From positions 50,141,481 through 50,162,850 of the forward strand of contig JBOZIK010000001.1 in the NCBI GenBank assembly GCA_051453625.1: a stretch of 21,370 bases of DNA, given 5' to 3'. Below the pieces are notes generated by a model. It ran no database searches. It saw only the letters and a program-made list of their open reading frames with translations, and was not told the DNA's origin. The number at the start of each line of letters is the position of its first letter. The stretch's first letter is position 1. Shown piece by piece: positions 10,020 to 19,849 of the stretch. A program made the translations under genes and the position numbers. This DNA is from Welwitschia mirabilis (Eukaryota; Gnetophyta; Gnetopsida; Welwitschiales).

Positions 10020-10871
10020 TGATTTTCTCTTCATCTAGAAACTCTAACCTTGATAGGTGATCTACTATTACATTCTTTATTCCTTTTCTATAAATAATTT
10101 TTAAGTTAAACTCCTACATTAATAATATCCATCTCATAATTTTTGAGTTTGATTCTTTCTTATTCATTAGAAATCTAATGGAACAATGATCAGTATGAAC
10201 TTTTACTTTTTAATCTAAAATATAATGTTTGAATTTTTCTAATGTCAATACTATTATCAGCAATTCTTTCTCTATTATTGTATAATTTTTTTGATTTGTT
10301 TTGAAGTTCTTACTTATGTAAGCATTGATATACATTTATTGTCTTTGTCTTTCTATCCTAAAATTGCTCCCATAACATGTTTAGATGCATTAGTCATAAT
10401 GTGAAATGATTTTGTTCAATTTGGCCCTTATAGAATAGGTGAAGATAAAAGTTTATCTTTTAAGTTTTGGTAGGCATTTTAACATTCCCCAGTCCAATCA
10501 TATTCCACATCCTTTTATAGAATATTACTTAAAGGTTTAGTAATTTTATTAAAATTGAATATGAATGTTCTATAACATCTAACATGTCCTAGAAAAGATC
10601 TCAACTTTTTTAGTTTAGTTGGGAATGGAATATCTTTTATAACTTTAATTTTTTATTCATTAGTTTCAATACCCTTTTTAGATATTTTGTGTCCTAATAC
10701 TATGCCTTATATCATCATAAGATGACTTTTTGACTAGCTAAGTCTAAGGCATTTTTCCTCGCATCTTTTTAAAATGTTTTTTAATATTTCAAGTAACTTC
10801 TCAAAGTCCTTTTAAACATTGAGAAATCATCCATAAATACTTATACTAATCTTCCTATGATGTCTTAAAAA
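10020..10871 (-). pseudogene. Reverse transcriptase C-terminal half and RNase H relic of unit B
   Basis: Reading the minus strand from the gap, the RT palm motif VFMDDFS is intact at about 10823-10840 (FMDD 10826-10837). The thumb/connection follows: IKVIKDIPFPTKLKKLRSFL then LGHVRCY (about 10565-10650), PLSNIL and DVEYDWTGEC. RNase H appears as SFHIMTNASKHVMGAILG (about 10330-10410), where the usual catalytic D of 'DAS' reads N. It continues with HTDHCSIRFLMNKKESNSK (about 10140-10205) and ends with DHLSRLEFL (about 10035-10070). Frames shift little but stops are common. Plant Athila-type elements typically have FMDD where others have YVDD or YIDD, which is the main basis for the lineage call. 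Confidence 0.85.
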
Positions 10872-11429
10872 NNNNNNNNNNNNNNNNNNNNNNNNNNNNN
10901 NNNNNNNNNNNNNNNNNNNNNNNNNNNNNNNNNNNNNNNNNNNNNNNNNNNNNNNNNNNNNNNNNNNNNNNNNNNNNNNNNNNNNNNNNNNNNNNNNNNN
11001 NNNNNNNNNNNNNNNNNNNNNNNNNNNNNNNNNNNNNNNNNNNNNNNNNNNNNNNNNNNNNNNNNNNNNNNNNNNNNNNNNNNNNNNNNNNNNNNNNNNN
11101 NNNNNNNNNNNNNNNNNNNNNNNNNNNNNNNNNNNNNNNNNNNNNNNNNNNNNNNNNNNNNNNNNNNNNNNNNNNNNNNNNNNNNNNNNNNNNNNNNNNN
11201 NNNNNNNNNNNNNNNNNNNNNNNNNNNNNNNNNNNNNNNNNNNNNNNNNNNNNNNNNNNNNNNNNNNNNNNNNNNNNNNNNNNNNNNNNNNNNNNNNNNN
11301 NNNNNNNNNNNNNNNNNNNNNNNNNNNNNNNNNNNNNNNNNNNNNNNNNNNNNNNNNNNNNNNNNNNNNNNNNNNNNNNNNNNNNNNNNNNNNNNNNNNN
11401 NNNNNNNNNNNNNNNNNNNNNNNNNNNNN
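10872..11429. other. Assembly gap (558 N) inside reverse transcriptase
   Basis: All N. The base string just left of the gap ends TTAAAAA and the string just right begins TTAAAAA. Translated on the minus strand, the right side ends ...VNSIF and the left side continues .DIIGRLV.VFMDD. The normal spacing of RT is restored if the two sides are simply overlapped. The gap may therefore hold no element sequence at all, or an insertion with a 7-bp target duplication. Confidence 0.95.
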
Positions 11430-11935
11430 TTAAAAAATACTATTTACTAATCTTTTAAAAAATAGTGAGAGCATTAGGTAGTTCACTTTATAGGCATAAG
11501 TACCCCAATGATAAGTGAAAGTTGTTTTGGCTTAGTTCTTTAAAGCTATAAAAACCTAATTGTAGCCACTATATCCATTGACTAATCTATATTATTAACA
11601 TTTAGATAATTGTTTTAAAACTTAATTAATAAGTAAAAGAGAAGAATGATATTTATAAGTTACTATCTTTAGCATAAAGTCTATACACACCCTCCATTTA
11701 TTTCCTTTCTTTGGTATAACTATCATAGGAATAACCCATCCTAAATCAAATATTGAGTAAATGAATCCTAATTATAAGAGTTTGGAAATTTCTTTTTTAA
11801 TTACCTCCTATTTATATGGGTTACATCTTATTTTTGGTTGCTAACTTAGTTTAATAGAAGTATCTAAATAGATTCTATATTGAAAGATTTTCAAATCTAT
11901 TCCTTTACTATCTAAAAGATCTCAAGTAAAGGGTT
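11430..11935 (-). pseudogene. Reverse transcriptase N-terminal half relic of unit B
   Basis: Minus-strand translation in one frame reads WVIPMIVIPKKGNKWRVCID (about 11685-11745). Further pieces match the fingers and palm of gypsy RT: VNGYSGYN, then KTTFTYHWGTYAYKV, ending RLVNSIF at the gap. These correspond to the usual 'VPKK.GKWR.C.D', 'DG.SGY.Q', 'KTTF.CPWGT.AY' and 'NAP.TFQR' blocks. The catalytic first Asp region DG is NG here. Several stops are present. The match to unit A ends at the upstream edge of this domain, so unit A has no RT. Confidence 0.85.
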
Positions 11936-12229
11936 CTTTTTTTTTAATCAACATTCTTTTAAATCTTCTATTTTGAGAATGAGTTACATAACTATTTATG
12001 ATTAAAAGTTTATTAGGATTTATTTAATATATTCTAGCCCTTCCTTAAGAAGAGGTGTTTTTACTTCTTGAGCTACTAAAGCTTCTTTCTCATATTTTTT
12101 CTCATTTTTTTATTTAACATTAGATTAAATTTCTATGTTAGGATTACATTATTTATTACTTTTGTGTTTTGTACTATTTCTTTAGCAATTGATGTATTAA
12201 AAAGTCTGATATTTTTTTAAAGATCTTCA

Positions 12230-12600
12230 AGACTAATTTCCATTACCTCTATTCTAGAATAAATGGTAGCATTTATAGTAGCCATCCACAGTCTCTCAAA
12301 AATCACTGCATGGGTAACTCATTGAGTTTTCACTACTAGTGAATTTATCAAATAGATAAAATCTTGGATTTCTGTGGGTATATCCTTTAGAACTCCTTCT
12401 AGCATACCTACTAAGCCATCTGCTAGTAAACTTTACCTTAATAAGGTATTAATTTTGGTTTTTCTAATTCTTCATAAGTTTCATAGGCCATAAGATTAAT
12501 ACATGCTCTAATATTTATAAGTACTTCTACTTTGAGTTTTCTATCTATTTTCACATCTATCATAGGTGTTCTAGGATCACTATACTTTTCATGTTATCTA
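12230..12600 (-). pseudogene. Retropepsin (protease) relic of unit B
   Basis: The minus strand reads DPRTPMIDVKIDRKLKVEVL (about 12540-12590), then a degenerate active site INIRACINLM (about 12495-12515) where D-x-G-A is expected. It continues with ETYEELEKPKLIP, ADGL, GVLKDIP (about 12375-12405) and WMATINATIYS (about 12255-12300). This is the standard plant gypsy retropepsin layout leading into reverse transcriptase. The catalytic Asp is now Asn and Gly is Arg, and stops occur. Unit A carries the paralogous segment at 1050-1420. Confidence 0.75.
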
Positions 12601-13239
12601 TTTTGAAGAATTTGCATGGAAGTCTAAGAAACTTGATCCTTTCTTATCATCTTAATTTGTTTTTCTTTCTTATTCTTTTTTTTTATTTTTTGGTTTTGAG
12701 CACATGTTTTTCATTTATTTTTTAATATAGAGGTAGTGATATTTCTGTGTCTTATAATATCCTTATTAAATGTTTTATATCTTTTTTAACTTTTGAATGT
12801 TCTATTTATTTAGTTCTTATTGGAAAGGATAAAGAATCTACTAAGGTATCATTAATTTTTTTTATTTAATCTCTTTCTCTTTTTTATTTGGGGATTTTAT
12901 TGAATTTACATTCTTTTTCTATGATTTATACATCACTTTCTATTTTCCAGATCTAGTAGTTACTATCTTACTTATTGCTTCTCTAGGATTTGGTTGAGGT
13001 TAAGCAAGTATTTTTCCTTATTTTATTTTTATTTTTGATTTTTCTCTTTGATATTTTAAATCTATATTTTTTTAATTTTTATAGTAATCATATTGCTCTT
13101 ACCTTTTTAAGTTTACATACCATTATAAAGGTCTCTTCATTTTTCCTTCTCATTACTTTGGTAAGGATATGGTTTCTTTCGAGTTTGAGGTTGATTGCTA
13201 AAATTTAAATCTAATCTATCTATATCTAATCACTAAATA

Positions 13240-14060
13240 AATTATTGAATCCAAAAGCATTCTATTTCATCATGATTGTCTTCCCCAAAGTGTTTACATG
13301 TAGGTCCTTCCTTTTTAAAGTGTTGTATAGCTAACCAATCAAATTTTTCTACCATGCTATCAATCATTTTTTTTACTACTTCTTCTATAAGACTAACATG
13401 TTTTAAGCTATATATACTACCATTTAGTTCTGTGGTACATACTTCTTTTATCTTGTTATTCTTTTCATTCTCTTGACCTTATCCTTAACTCATGTTATAA
13501 AACTAAGTAATCGCTTCTTCCATTTTTAAACATTCTTGGTTTTGATGCTTCCTCTACATAACAAGTCTAATTTCTTTAACGTCTAACTTTGTAGTCCTCT
13601 AAGTAAGGCTCTAACTTATTTACTAGATGTTATTTCATGATTTGGATATTCAGAAATAATATATTATTCCTATCCATGACTTTATCATGTCTTTCAATAT
13701 CTCTTTATTTAATATCTAGGATTTGTTCTCTTAAATCTTCAACCATTCTCATGGGTCAAAATTCAGCTAGAAAATCATTTTTAAGGGTTTAACATGAACT
13801 AAAAGCATGATTTTAATTTCTATGATATCATAACTGAGAATTTCCTTTTAGGAAAAAAGGAAAATTTCTCAAAAATATAGATTCTGAGTTAAGACAATTA
13901 GCTTTACAAAAAGCATCAAACAAGCTTAGGTGTAATAGGAGTTATTCTAACTTTTTATATTTAAAAGTAAGTATTGTGGTAGCATTTATACTTTATTTGA
14001 TTGCTATAGAACTATAATATTGAGAGGACTTAAGTCATTTAACGAGTGGGTATCATGATT
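13240..14060 (-). pseudogene. Gag relic of unit B (capsid and zinc knuckle)
   Basis: On the minus strand a broken frame gives LMLF/DAFCKANCLNSESIFLRN (about 13880-13930), FPFFLKGNSQLWYHRN, then NDFLAEF and PMRMVEDLREQILDIK (about 13720-13790), the core of a Retrotrans_gag capsid domain. Later come EEVVKKMIDSMVEKFDWLAI and a CCHC zinc knuckle at 13257-13298, CKHFGEDNHDEIEC. The spacing is exactly C-x2-x-x4-H-x4-C but the second Cys is Phe. The segment between knuckle and protease (12600-13250) is Lys-rich and interrupted. Open frames on the plus strand at 12990-13208 and 13276-13476 are antisense shadows. Confidence 0.75.
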
Positions 14061-14294
14061 TCATGGTCTTGAATCTCCATCATCCTCATAATAACATTTT
14101 ATTACAATTCTCTTTTCAAGTTTTTTGACCTAAACTATTTGAGAAGAGTTTTCTGGTGAATGGGGTGATGTAAGAATGCTACATAATTAGTGCTAAAATT
14201 TAATCATCAATTTAGGAAAGATTGTATCTTTTATCCTCCTTTCTCATATTCTGTAAAACCACCTTCTTTTACCTCTAATTTAATAGTACCCTAT

Positions 14295-15344
14295 TGTAGT
14301 GTGTATTTATGCAACATTTTACATTAAAAGAGATCCTATAATTTATAACCAAAATAGATAGCTTACATAATACATCACACTAGCATAGGTGGGAGTAGAC
14401 CCAAAATGTCATATCTTGTTGAAGTCTATAAGATGAGACTCAGGTTGCTCTATAAAATAATACTAGAAACTATAAATAAAGAATAATGCAAGGAAATAAA
14501 GATACAATGCAAGATGTAAGATGTAATTTAAACTAACATGAAATGCAAAAATAACCCTAACTCTACTTGCTTTTAGCCTTAACAAATGCTGCCCTGGATG
14601 ATCTATGTCATCCAAGAAATTGTTACTAGATCAAGGATAATCATAAACCATAAGGATAATCAAAAAACTTAAGATGTAAACATGAAAAAGAAACCAAGTT
14701 TTATATTAAAAGAGTAATAACATCTAGGTTACAAAATAGGTGGATCTCAATGAAGGATACATAATCCTCCACCAAGTGTATGTCTTTCTACAACATATGC
14801 AAATGAATCTCTTGCCCTTTGACCTTCTGTCATGAGGATTTCTAATGCAATGAAGATAATAAGGAGAGTATAGGAGGAACTTATATATAAGAAAATACAT
14901 CAAAAAAGAACAAACAGTAGGTGAGGAAAGGTGTGCTCATTTACAACTCATAAATGGATAAAATGATTAAGGGAATCTATTAGTAGTCGATTACATAATA
15001 GTGTCATCCAAATAACAGTGGGGATGATAGCACATTATAGAATATTCTCAAAATGATAACTCAGTAGTCCACATCAGTAGTTTTTATCCTACCTATTGTG
15101 GGGATGATAAAGGGGACAATGGTCTTCTTTGATTATTTTCTTGAGGAGAAACTTAGAATTTTTATCATTAAGCCTTCTTCAAAGCTTTGTGCATCAAAAA
15201 GTGTCTTTAATACATCAAATTTATATAAGAATCACACTTTTCTGAGATTTCCTCCAAAATCCTTAGAATTGCACCTAAACCTGTATAGAAGTCCTATAAA
15301 ACAATTCATAAAATCCCATCAAATAACTATAAATTGGTAGTGCA
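14295..15344. repeat. Repeat D1, solo-LTR-like insertion in the leader of unit B
   Basis: Units A and B match on both sides of this block (A is continuous at about 3136-3146), but B has about 1.05 kb of extra sequence. It starts TGTAGTGTGTATTTATGC and can end in CA at 15344 (or 15347), so it could be a solo LTR. No clean target duplication is readable. A partial relative, D2, lies at 19072-19795 in the same orientation. The block includes an 80-bp tandem duplication at 14983-15109. An 80-codon open frame at 15098-15340 has no recognisable motif and is probably chance. The block is less T-biased on the plus strand than the surrounding gypsy sequence. Confidence 0.7.
14983..15109. repeat. 80-bp tandem duplication inside D1
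   Basis: GTAGTC...GTGGGGATGATA occurs twice: GTAGTC at 14983 and 15064, and the perfect 12-mer GTGGGGATGATA at 15018-15029 and 15098-15109. The offset is 80-81 bases. The intervening bases are alignable but diverged. Such duplications are common in LTR promoter regions, but no promoter function is shown here. Confidence 0.6.
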
Positions 15345-15474
15345 ACATCCAATTTATTCATTTAAATCATATTTATGTGGATTTTTAATGTACCTAACTC
15401 TTTCATCTCACTATTTTTTTTGAATAGCTTGTTACATGATGCTTTTTATTATCTATGCTATTTAACTTTAAAGT

Positions 15475-15496
15475 GATCCTTCTTGTAGTGCTAAAA
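15475..15496 (-). promoter_or_regulatory. Primer binding site of unit B (decayed)
   Basis: Adjacent to the LTR edge the minus strand reads ATCA, then TTTTAGCACTACAAGAAGG. It aligns with the unit A site TTTTGGCACTAAAACG, so an ancestral TTTTGGC(A/G)C start is likely. The tRNA cannot be named. Confidence 0.45.
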
Positions 15497-16449
15497 TGAT
15501 AGATGACTTACATGATAAAATAAGTGCAGAATGTATTATAAAATAATATAAAAAACTAATAAAATAATGCTAGAAAAATGTAGGAACTATGCTACTACTA
15601 ACATGAAATAAGCACACATCATTAAATAAAAATAAATCAAAGGATTACTAATGAACTAGTTGAGATTTAACCATTTATTTTAAGATTCATCATTACAATA
15701 GTCTTATAATGAAGTTACTTAAACTAGTCAAGTTATTTATTGAAGCTTAATTACTATGTATATATATTATACCAAGGGGAAATAATGAAAGAAATAAAAC
15801 ATGATAGAAGTTAAATAGATTACTCAGTAATACTTATTTCAAAGTACTGAAGTTATTCTAGTTTATGTTTAGCTACACAAATAGGATTAATATAGAAGTA
15901 ATATTACTTTTTTAAGTAATAAAGTATGCACACAATGATACTCAAATGCTTTTCAACTTTATATTGAAATACCAATTTTTACATAAAGATGAGCTAACAA
16001 TTGTATTTTCCTTTTGTAGGTAATACTATAAAGTATGGAAAAATGCTACTGACACATTTATAGGCTAGTTAGAGTTTCCTAACTTGACCTTCTTGCCTTC
16101 TCTATTTCTAGAACCCTTTTGTCAAAAAGATTTTCACCATTGGTTATGATCATATTCTTATACCCTTTTTAGTTTTTTTTATTTCCATTCTTTACTTCTA
16201 AGGAGTACGTGCATGGTTGGGGTTGTTATGCTGATTCACCATCTTAACCTTCTCTCTCATCGTCATGCCACTTGACATCTTGTATCTACAATGCAATAAT
16301 GAAATATATGCATGCTAACCTATTAACTAGATGACCTCTTGATTAGTAAACATAAAGATAGATAAAAATAGTTATTTGTTAATAAAATATATAATTAAAA
16401 ATTAAAAACACTTCATTAATGAGAAAGATTTACATAAAATTCATTCTCA
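15497..16449 (-). repeat. 5' LTR of unit B
   Basis: This 953-base copy matches 3302-4241 throughout. Read on the minus strand it begins TGAGAATGAATTTTATG and ends AGTCATCTATCA. The similarity stops at 16449, beyond which the sequence is unrelated and has no purine tract. That fits an outer element boundary abutting pre-existing DNA. Conserved pieces shared with the other LTR include AATAATGAAAGAAATAAAAC and AGTTTATGTTTAGCTACAC. Divergence between the two copies is considerable, so the insertion is old if they are the two LTRs of one element. Confidence 0.8.
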
Positions 16450-17355
16450 ATACATGAATTGAATAAGCATAGTTAATGTAAAAGAAAACTTGTGGAGAAA
16501 ATTAGTGCTAAAGTTGAGATCACATAATTAGTACAACTTCTAAAAATACTTAAAAGTAAAATAGTGTCATTAAGCATAGAAGCACTAAACCCTAGGATAA
16601 TCATATGAATTCATAGAACTAGAAATCTCATCATATAGTTATCCTTATTGATAGATTTTTTATACATTAATAACCTTTAAAAAAAATAATGATTTTGAGA
16701 GAACAAAGATAGAGACATATATAAATAAAACCTAAGGAAAAAAAACTTTAGATCTAATAGAGAGATCTAATAAAAACATGGAGGAACCACATTCACAATC
16801 ATATAAAGGAATGCAAAAGGCAACAAGAAGCACAAGTTCTTATGGAGTTGTTAAAAATGCAAGAAGATCCTTAGCAACCCTAGCCCAAGAGATTTGATAT
16901 CACATGCTAGAAAATAAGAGAGCCCAAAAATGAAGAGCACAAGATTTTCAAAACATAAATTTTATTTCTCTTTTTTCTTATTTTAATAAAGAGCTTTCTT
17001 ATATAAATAAGTAAATCTTTAGAGTTTTCATAAATCCCTAGGCATGAGAGCATAGTATGTATAAGTCTTAGCGTTCTTAAGAATTCACATATATTAATTG
17101 AAAGTTACCTACTTTTAGGTTCTTTTTACATTACAATTGCACAAACAAGATCTTAAACATTGCATTACTCCAACAAGCCTTCCAAGTGCATACATTCTAA
17201 CTCTTAGTATGTTTTTCGTGCATCTCTTTTTTTCCTTCTTTTTATGTTATGCATTCATAAGTAGAAATTAAATTCTTACTAGTAAATGTTTACATATTTC
17301 TAAACCATCTTTACCTTGTAATTTACCTCCACGTTTTATTTTTTCTCTACTTGAA
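16450..17355 (+). repeat. Candidate 5' LTR or leader of element C
   Basis: No gene is seen in these 900 bases. They lie directly upstream of the element C primer binding site, so at least the right part should be its LTR. A TATA-box-like TTATATAAATAAG at about 16999-17011 would suit an LTR promoter, with transcription starting roughly 30 bases on. A short direct repeat AGATCTAATA occurs twice at about 16750-16770. The left LTR edge is not defined; unit B may have inserted into this LTR. Confidence 0.4.
16999..17011 (+). promoter_or_regulatory. TATA-box-like sequence upstream of element C
   Basis: TTATATAAATAAG is a near-ideal plant TATA box. It lies about 350 bases before the primer binding site and is correctly oriented for element C. 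In A+T-rich DNA such matches also occur by chance, so the call rests mostly on position. Confidence 0.35.
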
Positions 17356-17377
17356 TTTGATACCTTTACCTAAGATT
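17356..17377 (+). promoter_or_regulatory. Primer binding site of element C, tRNA-Asp type (decayed)
   Basis: TTTGATACCTTTACCTAAG plus ATT aligns without gaps to the site complementary to the 3' end of plant tRNA-Asp (TGGCGCCGTTGCCGGGGA), which Athila-type elements commonly use. Most differences are G-to-A or C-to-T. The gag ATG follows only about 20 bases later, an unusually short leader. The alignment was made by eye. Confidence 0.55.
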
Positions 17378-17396
17378 CAAATACTCTTTCTTTTAA

Positions 17397-19071
17397 ATGG
17401 CTACCAAATATGGTAGTGTTTATACTTATAAATCTTAACCTATTCTTGGTTAGCTTTTTAAAGATCATTAAATTTACTCTTCTATTTCTTTTATCCATCA
17501 TGCTTCCATATCTATTATAGATTTTAAGGATTTCCCAACTTTTCATGATTTAGATCATGAGAATTCTTATAAGTTTATTAATTAATTTAACTTAGTTTGT
17601 AATACTAATTTTCAAGCTTATTTTGATGAAGCCAAATTAGCAACTTTCCTCTTCTCTTAAAATATAGAGCCAAACTTTATCTTAAATTGATTAATCATGA
17701 TGAATATCTTTGAAATATTGGCAAATCTAAGGAAGTCTTTATTAAAATTTTTACCCTACTAATCATATTAACCAAATTAAAAAGTTTACTAGTAGTTTCA
17801 AGAAATATTTGATTGAATCTTATTTTGAAACATTTGAACATTTTTGAGATCTTCTAATTAAAAATCCCAATCATTATTTTAAAGTTTAAAGATTAGTTTA
17901 ATTTTTCCTAAAAGAATTTAATAAAGAAACTAGAAAATTAGTGTGAAAGTTAACTACTAAATATTTATGAAAATCTACACTTGATGAAGCATGGAAAGAA
18001 TTAGAAGATTTAATAGAAGTTACTTAAAGGTGAGAAAATGTTGATAATGACCACGTGAGAAGTAAATTTATCTTGGAAAAATGTTTTTCATAAAGATAAA
18101 TCTCATGATGAGTTAGCAAAGAAAATGAAATATCTATCCACTTAACTTAATAATCTTAAATTAAGATAAGAAAAACTTAAGAAAATTCCAACTCAACCAT
18201 CTTCAAGTTCATTGTTTTGTAAGTTGTACTAAGTAGAGGGCCATTCCATTAAATTTTGTGTAAATTTTAAAATCCTTTACATAATCATCATATTTCTAAA
18301 TATCATACCTTTAATTAGAATTATCATGCTCTTATGCCATTTAATAGATATCCTAACTCTCATCCAAAGAATTTTCATCAAAATTCTTTTTATCCTTATA
18401 ACAATAATAAATCTTAATAGCAATATAAATTTACCTTTTTCTCTTCCAAAGAAAACAAATTAGAATAAATATTGAAGTTATTAGTTAACCAAATAGGACG
18501 AATGATATAAACTATTAATTTCATTTTCCAACAATGAAATAAAAAAGAGAGTCACCATATTTTTCCTTCACAAATAAATCCTAATCCTAAACCAACTAAT
18601 GTAGTGGAAGAATGTATTGATGAAAATGCCATTAGATCAATAAGTAGAAAAGTAATTTTAGAACCTAGTTCTAAAATTATATAAGATTTAAATTTAGATA
18701 ACATAATCTAAAATATTACATCTGATTCTAGAAAAAAGTTTCAAAAGTGAAAGTTAGAAGATTCTATTCCCTTTTCTAGTTATCTTTAATTCGATAAGGT
18801 TCTAATAATGATCATGATATTCATAAAATTTTTAAATATGTTAACATTAATCTTTCCCTTCTTCAGGTAACTAAGCAAATTTCATCTTATGCAAATTTTC
18901 TTAAAGACTTATGCACTTGTAAAAGAAAGATCTAACCTTCTATAAAAACAATTAATTTGAACACATCTACTACTTATGTTTTACAATAAAAAATTCTTAT
19001 GAAATATGGTGATCCTAGATCCTCGATTATCTCTATTACTATTCATAGCTATATTATTAATAAAGCCTTTT
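17397..19071 (+). pseudogene. Gag and gag-protease linker relic of element C
   Basis: ATG at 17397 opens a frame reading MATKYGSVYTYKS, broken only by a few C-to-T-type stops for 100 codons. It includes DFKDFPTFHDLDHENSYKF, the 'F.GL..EDP..HL..F' start of Athila-like gag. Later segments are in shifted frames: the capsid C-terminus FEHF.DLLIKNPNHYFKV, FFLKEFNKETRKLV and TLDEAWKELEDLIEVT (about 17830-18030). A zinc knuckle lies at 18218-18259 (C-K-L-Y-x-VEGHSIKFC, second Cys now Tyr). A linker follows with NPNPKPTNVVEE (about 18580), then VNINLSLLQVTKQISSYANF and LKDLC (about 18840-18915) and MKYGDPRS (about 19000). These are the usual blocks just before protease. The relic stops at 19071 where repeat D2 begins. 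Protease and pol are not seen afterwards. Confidence 0.75.
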
Positions 19072-19795
19072 TGATGTGTATTTATAAAAATTTTGATTTT
19101 CTAAATCATAAATATATTTATATTTTATGCAATACAACACACTAATATAGATGAGAGTGATTCAATTTGTAATTTTATCAAAGGCATAGGCTAGAAGAAA
19201 GAGAATTGATTTTAAAAATGAAACACTTTGTAATCCCTAAGTAAAACAAATAACAATGCAAATGGATACACTATGTAAAGGAGATGCAAGTCCTATTCTA
19301 AATTTAACTTTTATTTGATTACTAAATTACCTATCATAGAGATCAAATTTGTATAATCTAAATCAATTAAGGAAGGCTATCACTAGATCAAGACCAACAT
19401 AAGATATTAGGTACATTGAACAGAATATGAAAATAATGTAAAGTTAATGTAAGAAATGAAATGTAATGAACCTAAACTAATAGTATCAACTTTAACAAAG
19501 GTTTCCCTCATGATTTATATTATTAAGGAAGCTTTCACAAAATTAGAAGTAACATAAACCATAAGAGAGATGCACATAACAAAATATATGAAAAGAAAAT
19601 TAGAGTTTTGATTAAAGTGAATCAAACATTTATGTTATAGTGCAACAACATCTTAATGAATGATACACATCTCAATACTAAGAAAGACATCTTTTTGTAA
19701 TAATAATAGATGAATCTCATTTTCTCTGAGCTATTATTATAAGAATTTTTAATGCTAAATAAAATGAAAATGGAGTCAAAGGTAAAGGAGATATT
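19072..19795. repeat. Repeat D2, partial relative of D1
   Basis: It begins TGATGTGTATTTATAAA at the end of the element C linker. It aligns, with many differences, to the first 600 bases or so of D1. Matched pairs include ACACACTAATATAGATGAGAG with CACACTAGCATAGGTGGGAG, ACATAAACCATAAGAGA with AATCATAAACCATAAGGA, and ATGAATGATACACATCTC with ATGAAGGATACATAATCC. The D1 remainder, including its tandem duplication, is absent. The copy is truncated where the LTR of element E starts at about 19796. Confidence 0.6.
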
Positions 19796-19813
19796 TGAAG
19801 GATCTACCCTAGA

Positions 19814-19849
19814 AGGGGGTGGGGAAAGGGGTGGGCAGGAGGGGGGGGG
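19814..19849 (+). repeat. G-rich tract with G-quadruplex potential
   Basis: In a window of very low G+C this stretch has six G-runs of three or more: GGGGGTGGGGAAAGGGGTGGG, then a run of nine G (19841-19849). A purine-only GGGA/GGAAGG tail follows to about 19870. Spacers are short enough for a four-stranded fold on this strand. It lies within the LTR of element E, near its edge with D2. Slippage may have enlarged a shorter ancestral G-run. Confidence 0.7.

Larger units (their letters stand above)
3302..16449 (-). mobile_element. Ty3/gypsy unit B (Athila-like), nearly full length
   Basis: On the minus strand the order is LTR (15497-16449), primer binding site, leader, gag, retropepsin, reverse transcriptase, RNase H, integrase (to about 8790), then a long post-pol region. 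The domain order PR-RT-RH-INT is that of Ty3/gypsy. FMDD in RT, the RNase H tail HTDHCSIRFLM...DHLSRLEF and integrase words such as EALWAYR and YKLVCGK point to the non-chromodomain branch, most like Athila. The downstream limit is inferred: the only matching LTR on that side is 3302-4241, with a purine tract beside it. On that reading the span is about 13 kb including the D1 insertion and two gaps. If the LTR belongs only to unit A, the end of B is unknown. Confidence 0.65.

Noticed and set aside
12990-13476. Two plus-strand open frames (12990-13208 and 13276-13476)
   Set aside because: Both are antisense to the gag region and linker of unit B and read as hydrophobic complements of Lys/Glu-rich coding sequence.
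15098-15340. 80-codon plus-strand open frame, the longest in the window
   Set aside because: It lies at the end of repeat D1, shows no recognisable domain, and D2 does not contain that part, so conservation cannot be tested.
16892-16910. TTTGATATCACATGC as a decayed initiator-Met tRNA primer site
   Set aside because: Resembles TGGTATCAGAGC only loosely and lies upstream of a better, ungapped tRNA-Asp-type site at 17356 that is adjacent to gag.
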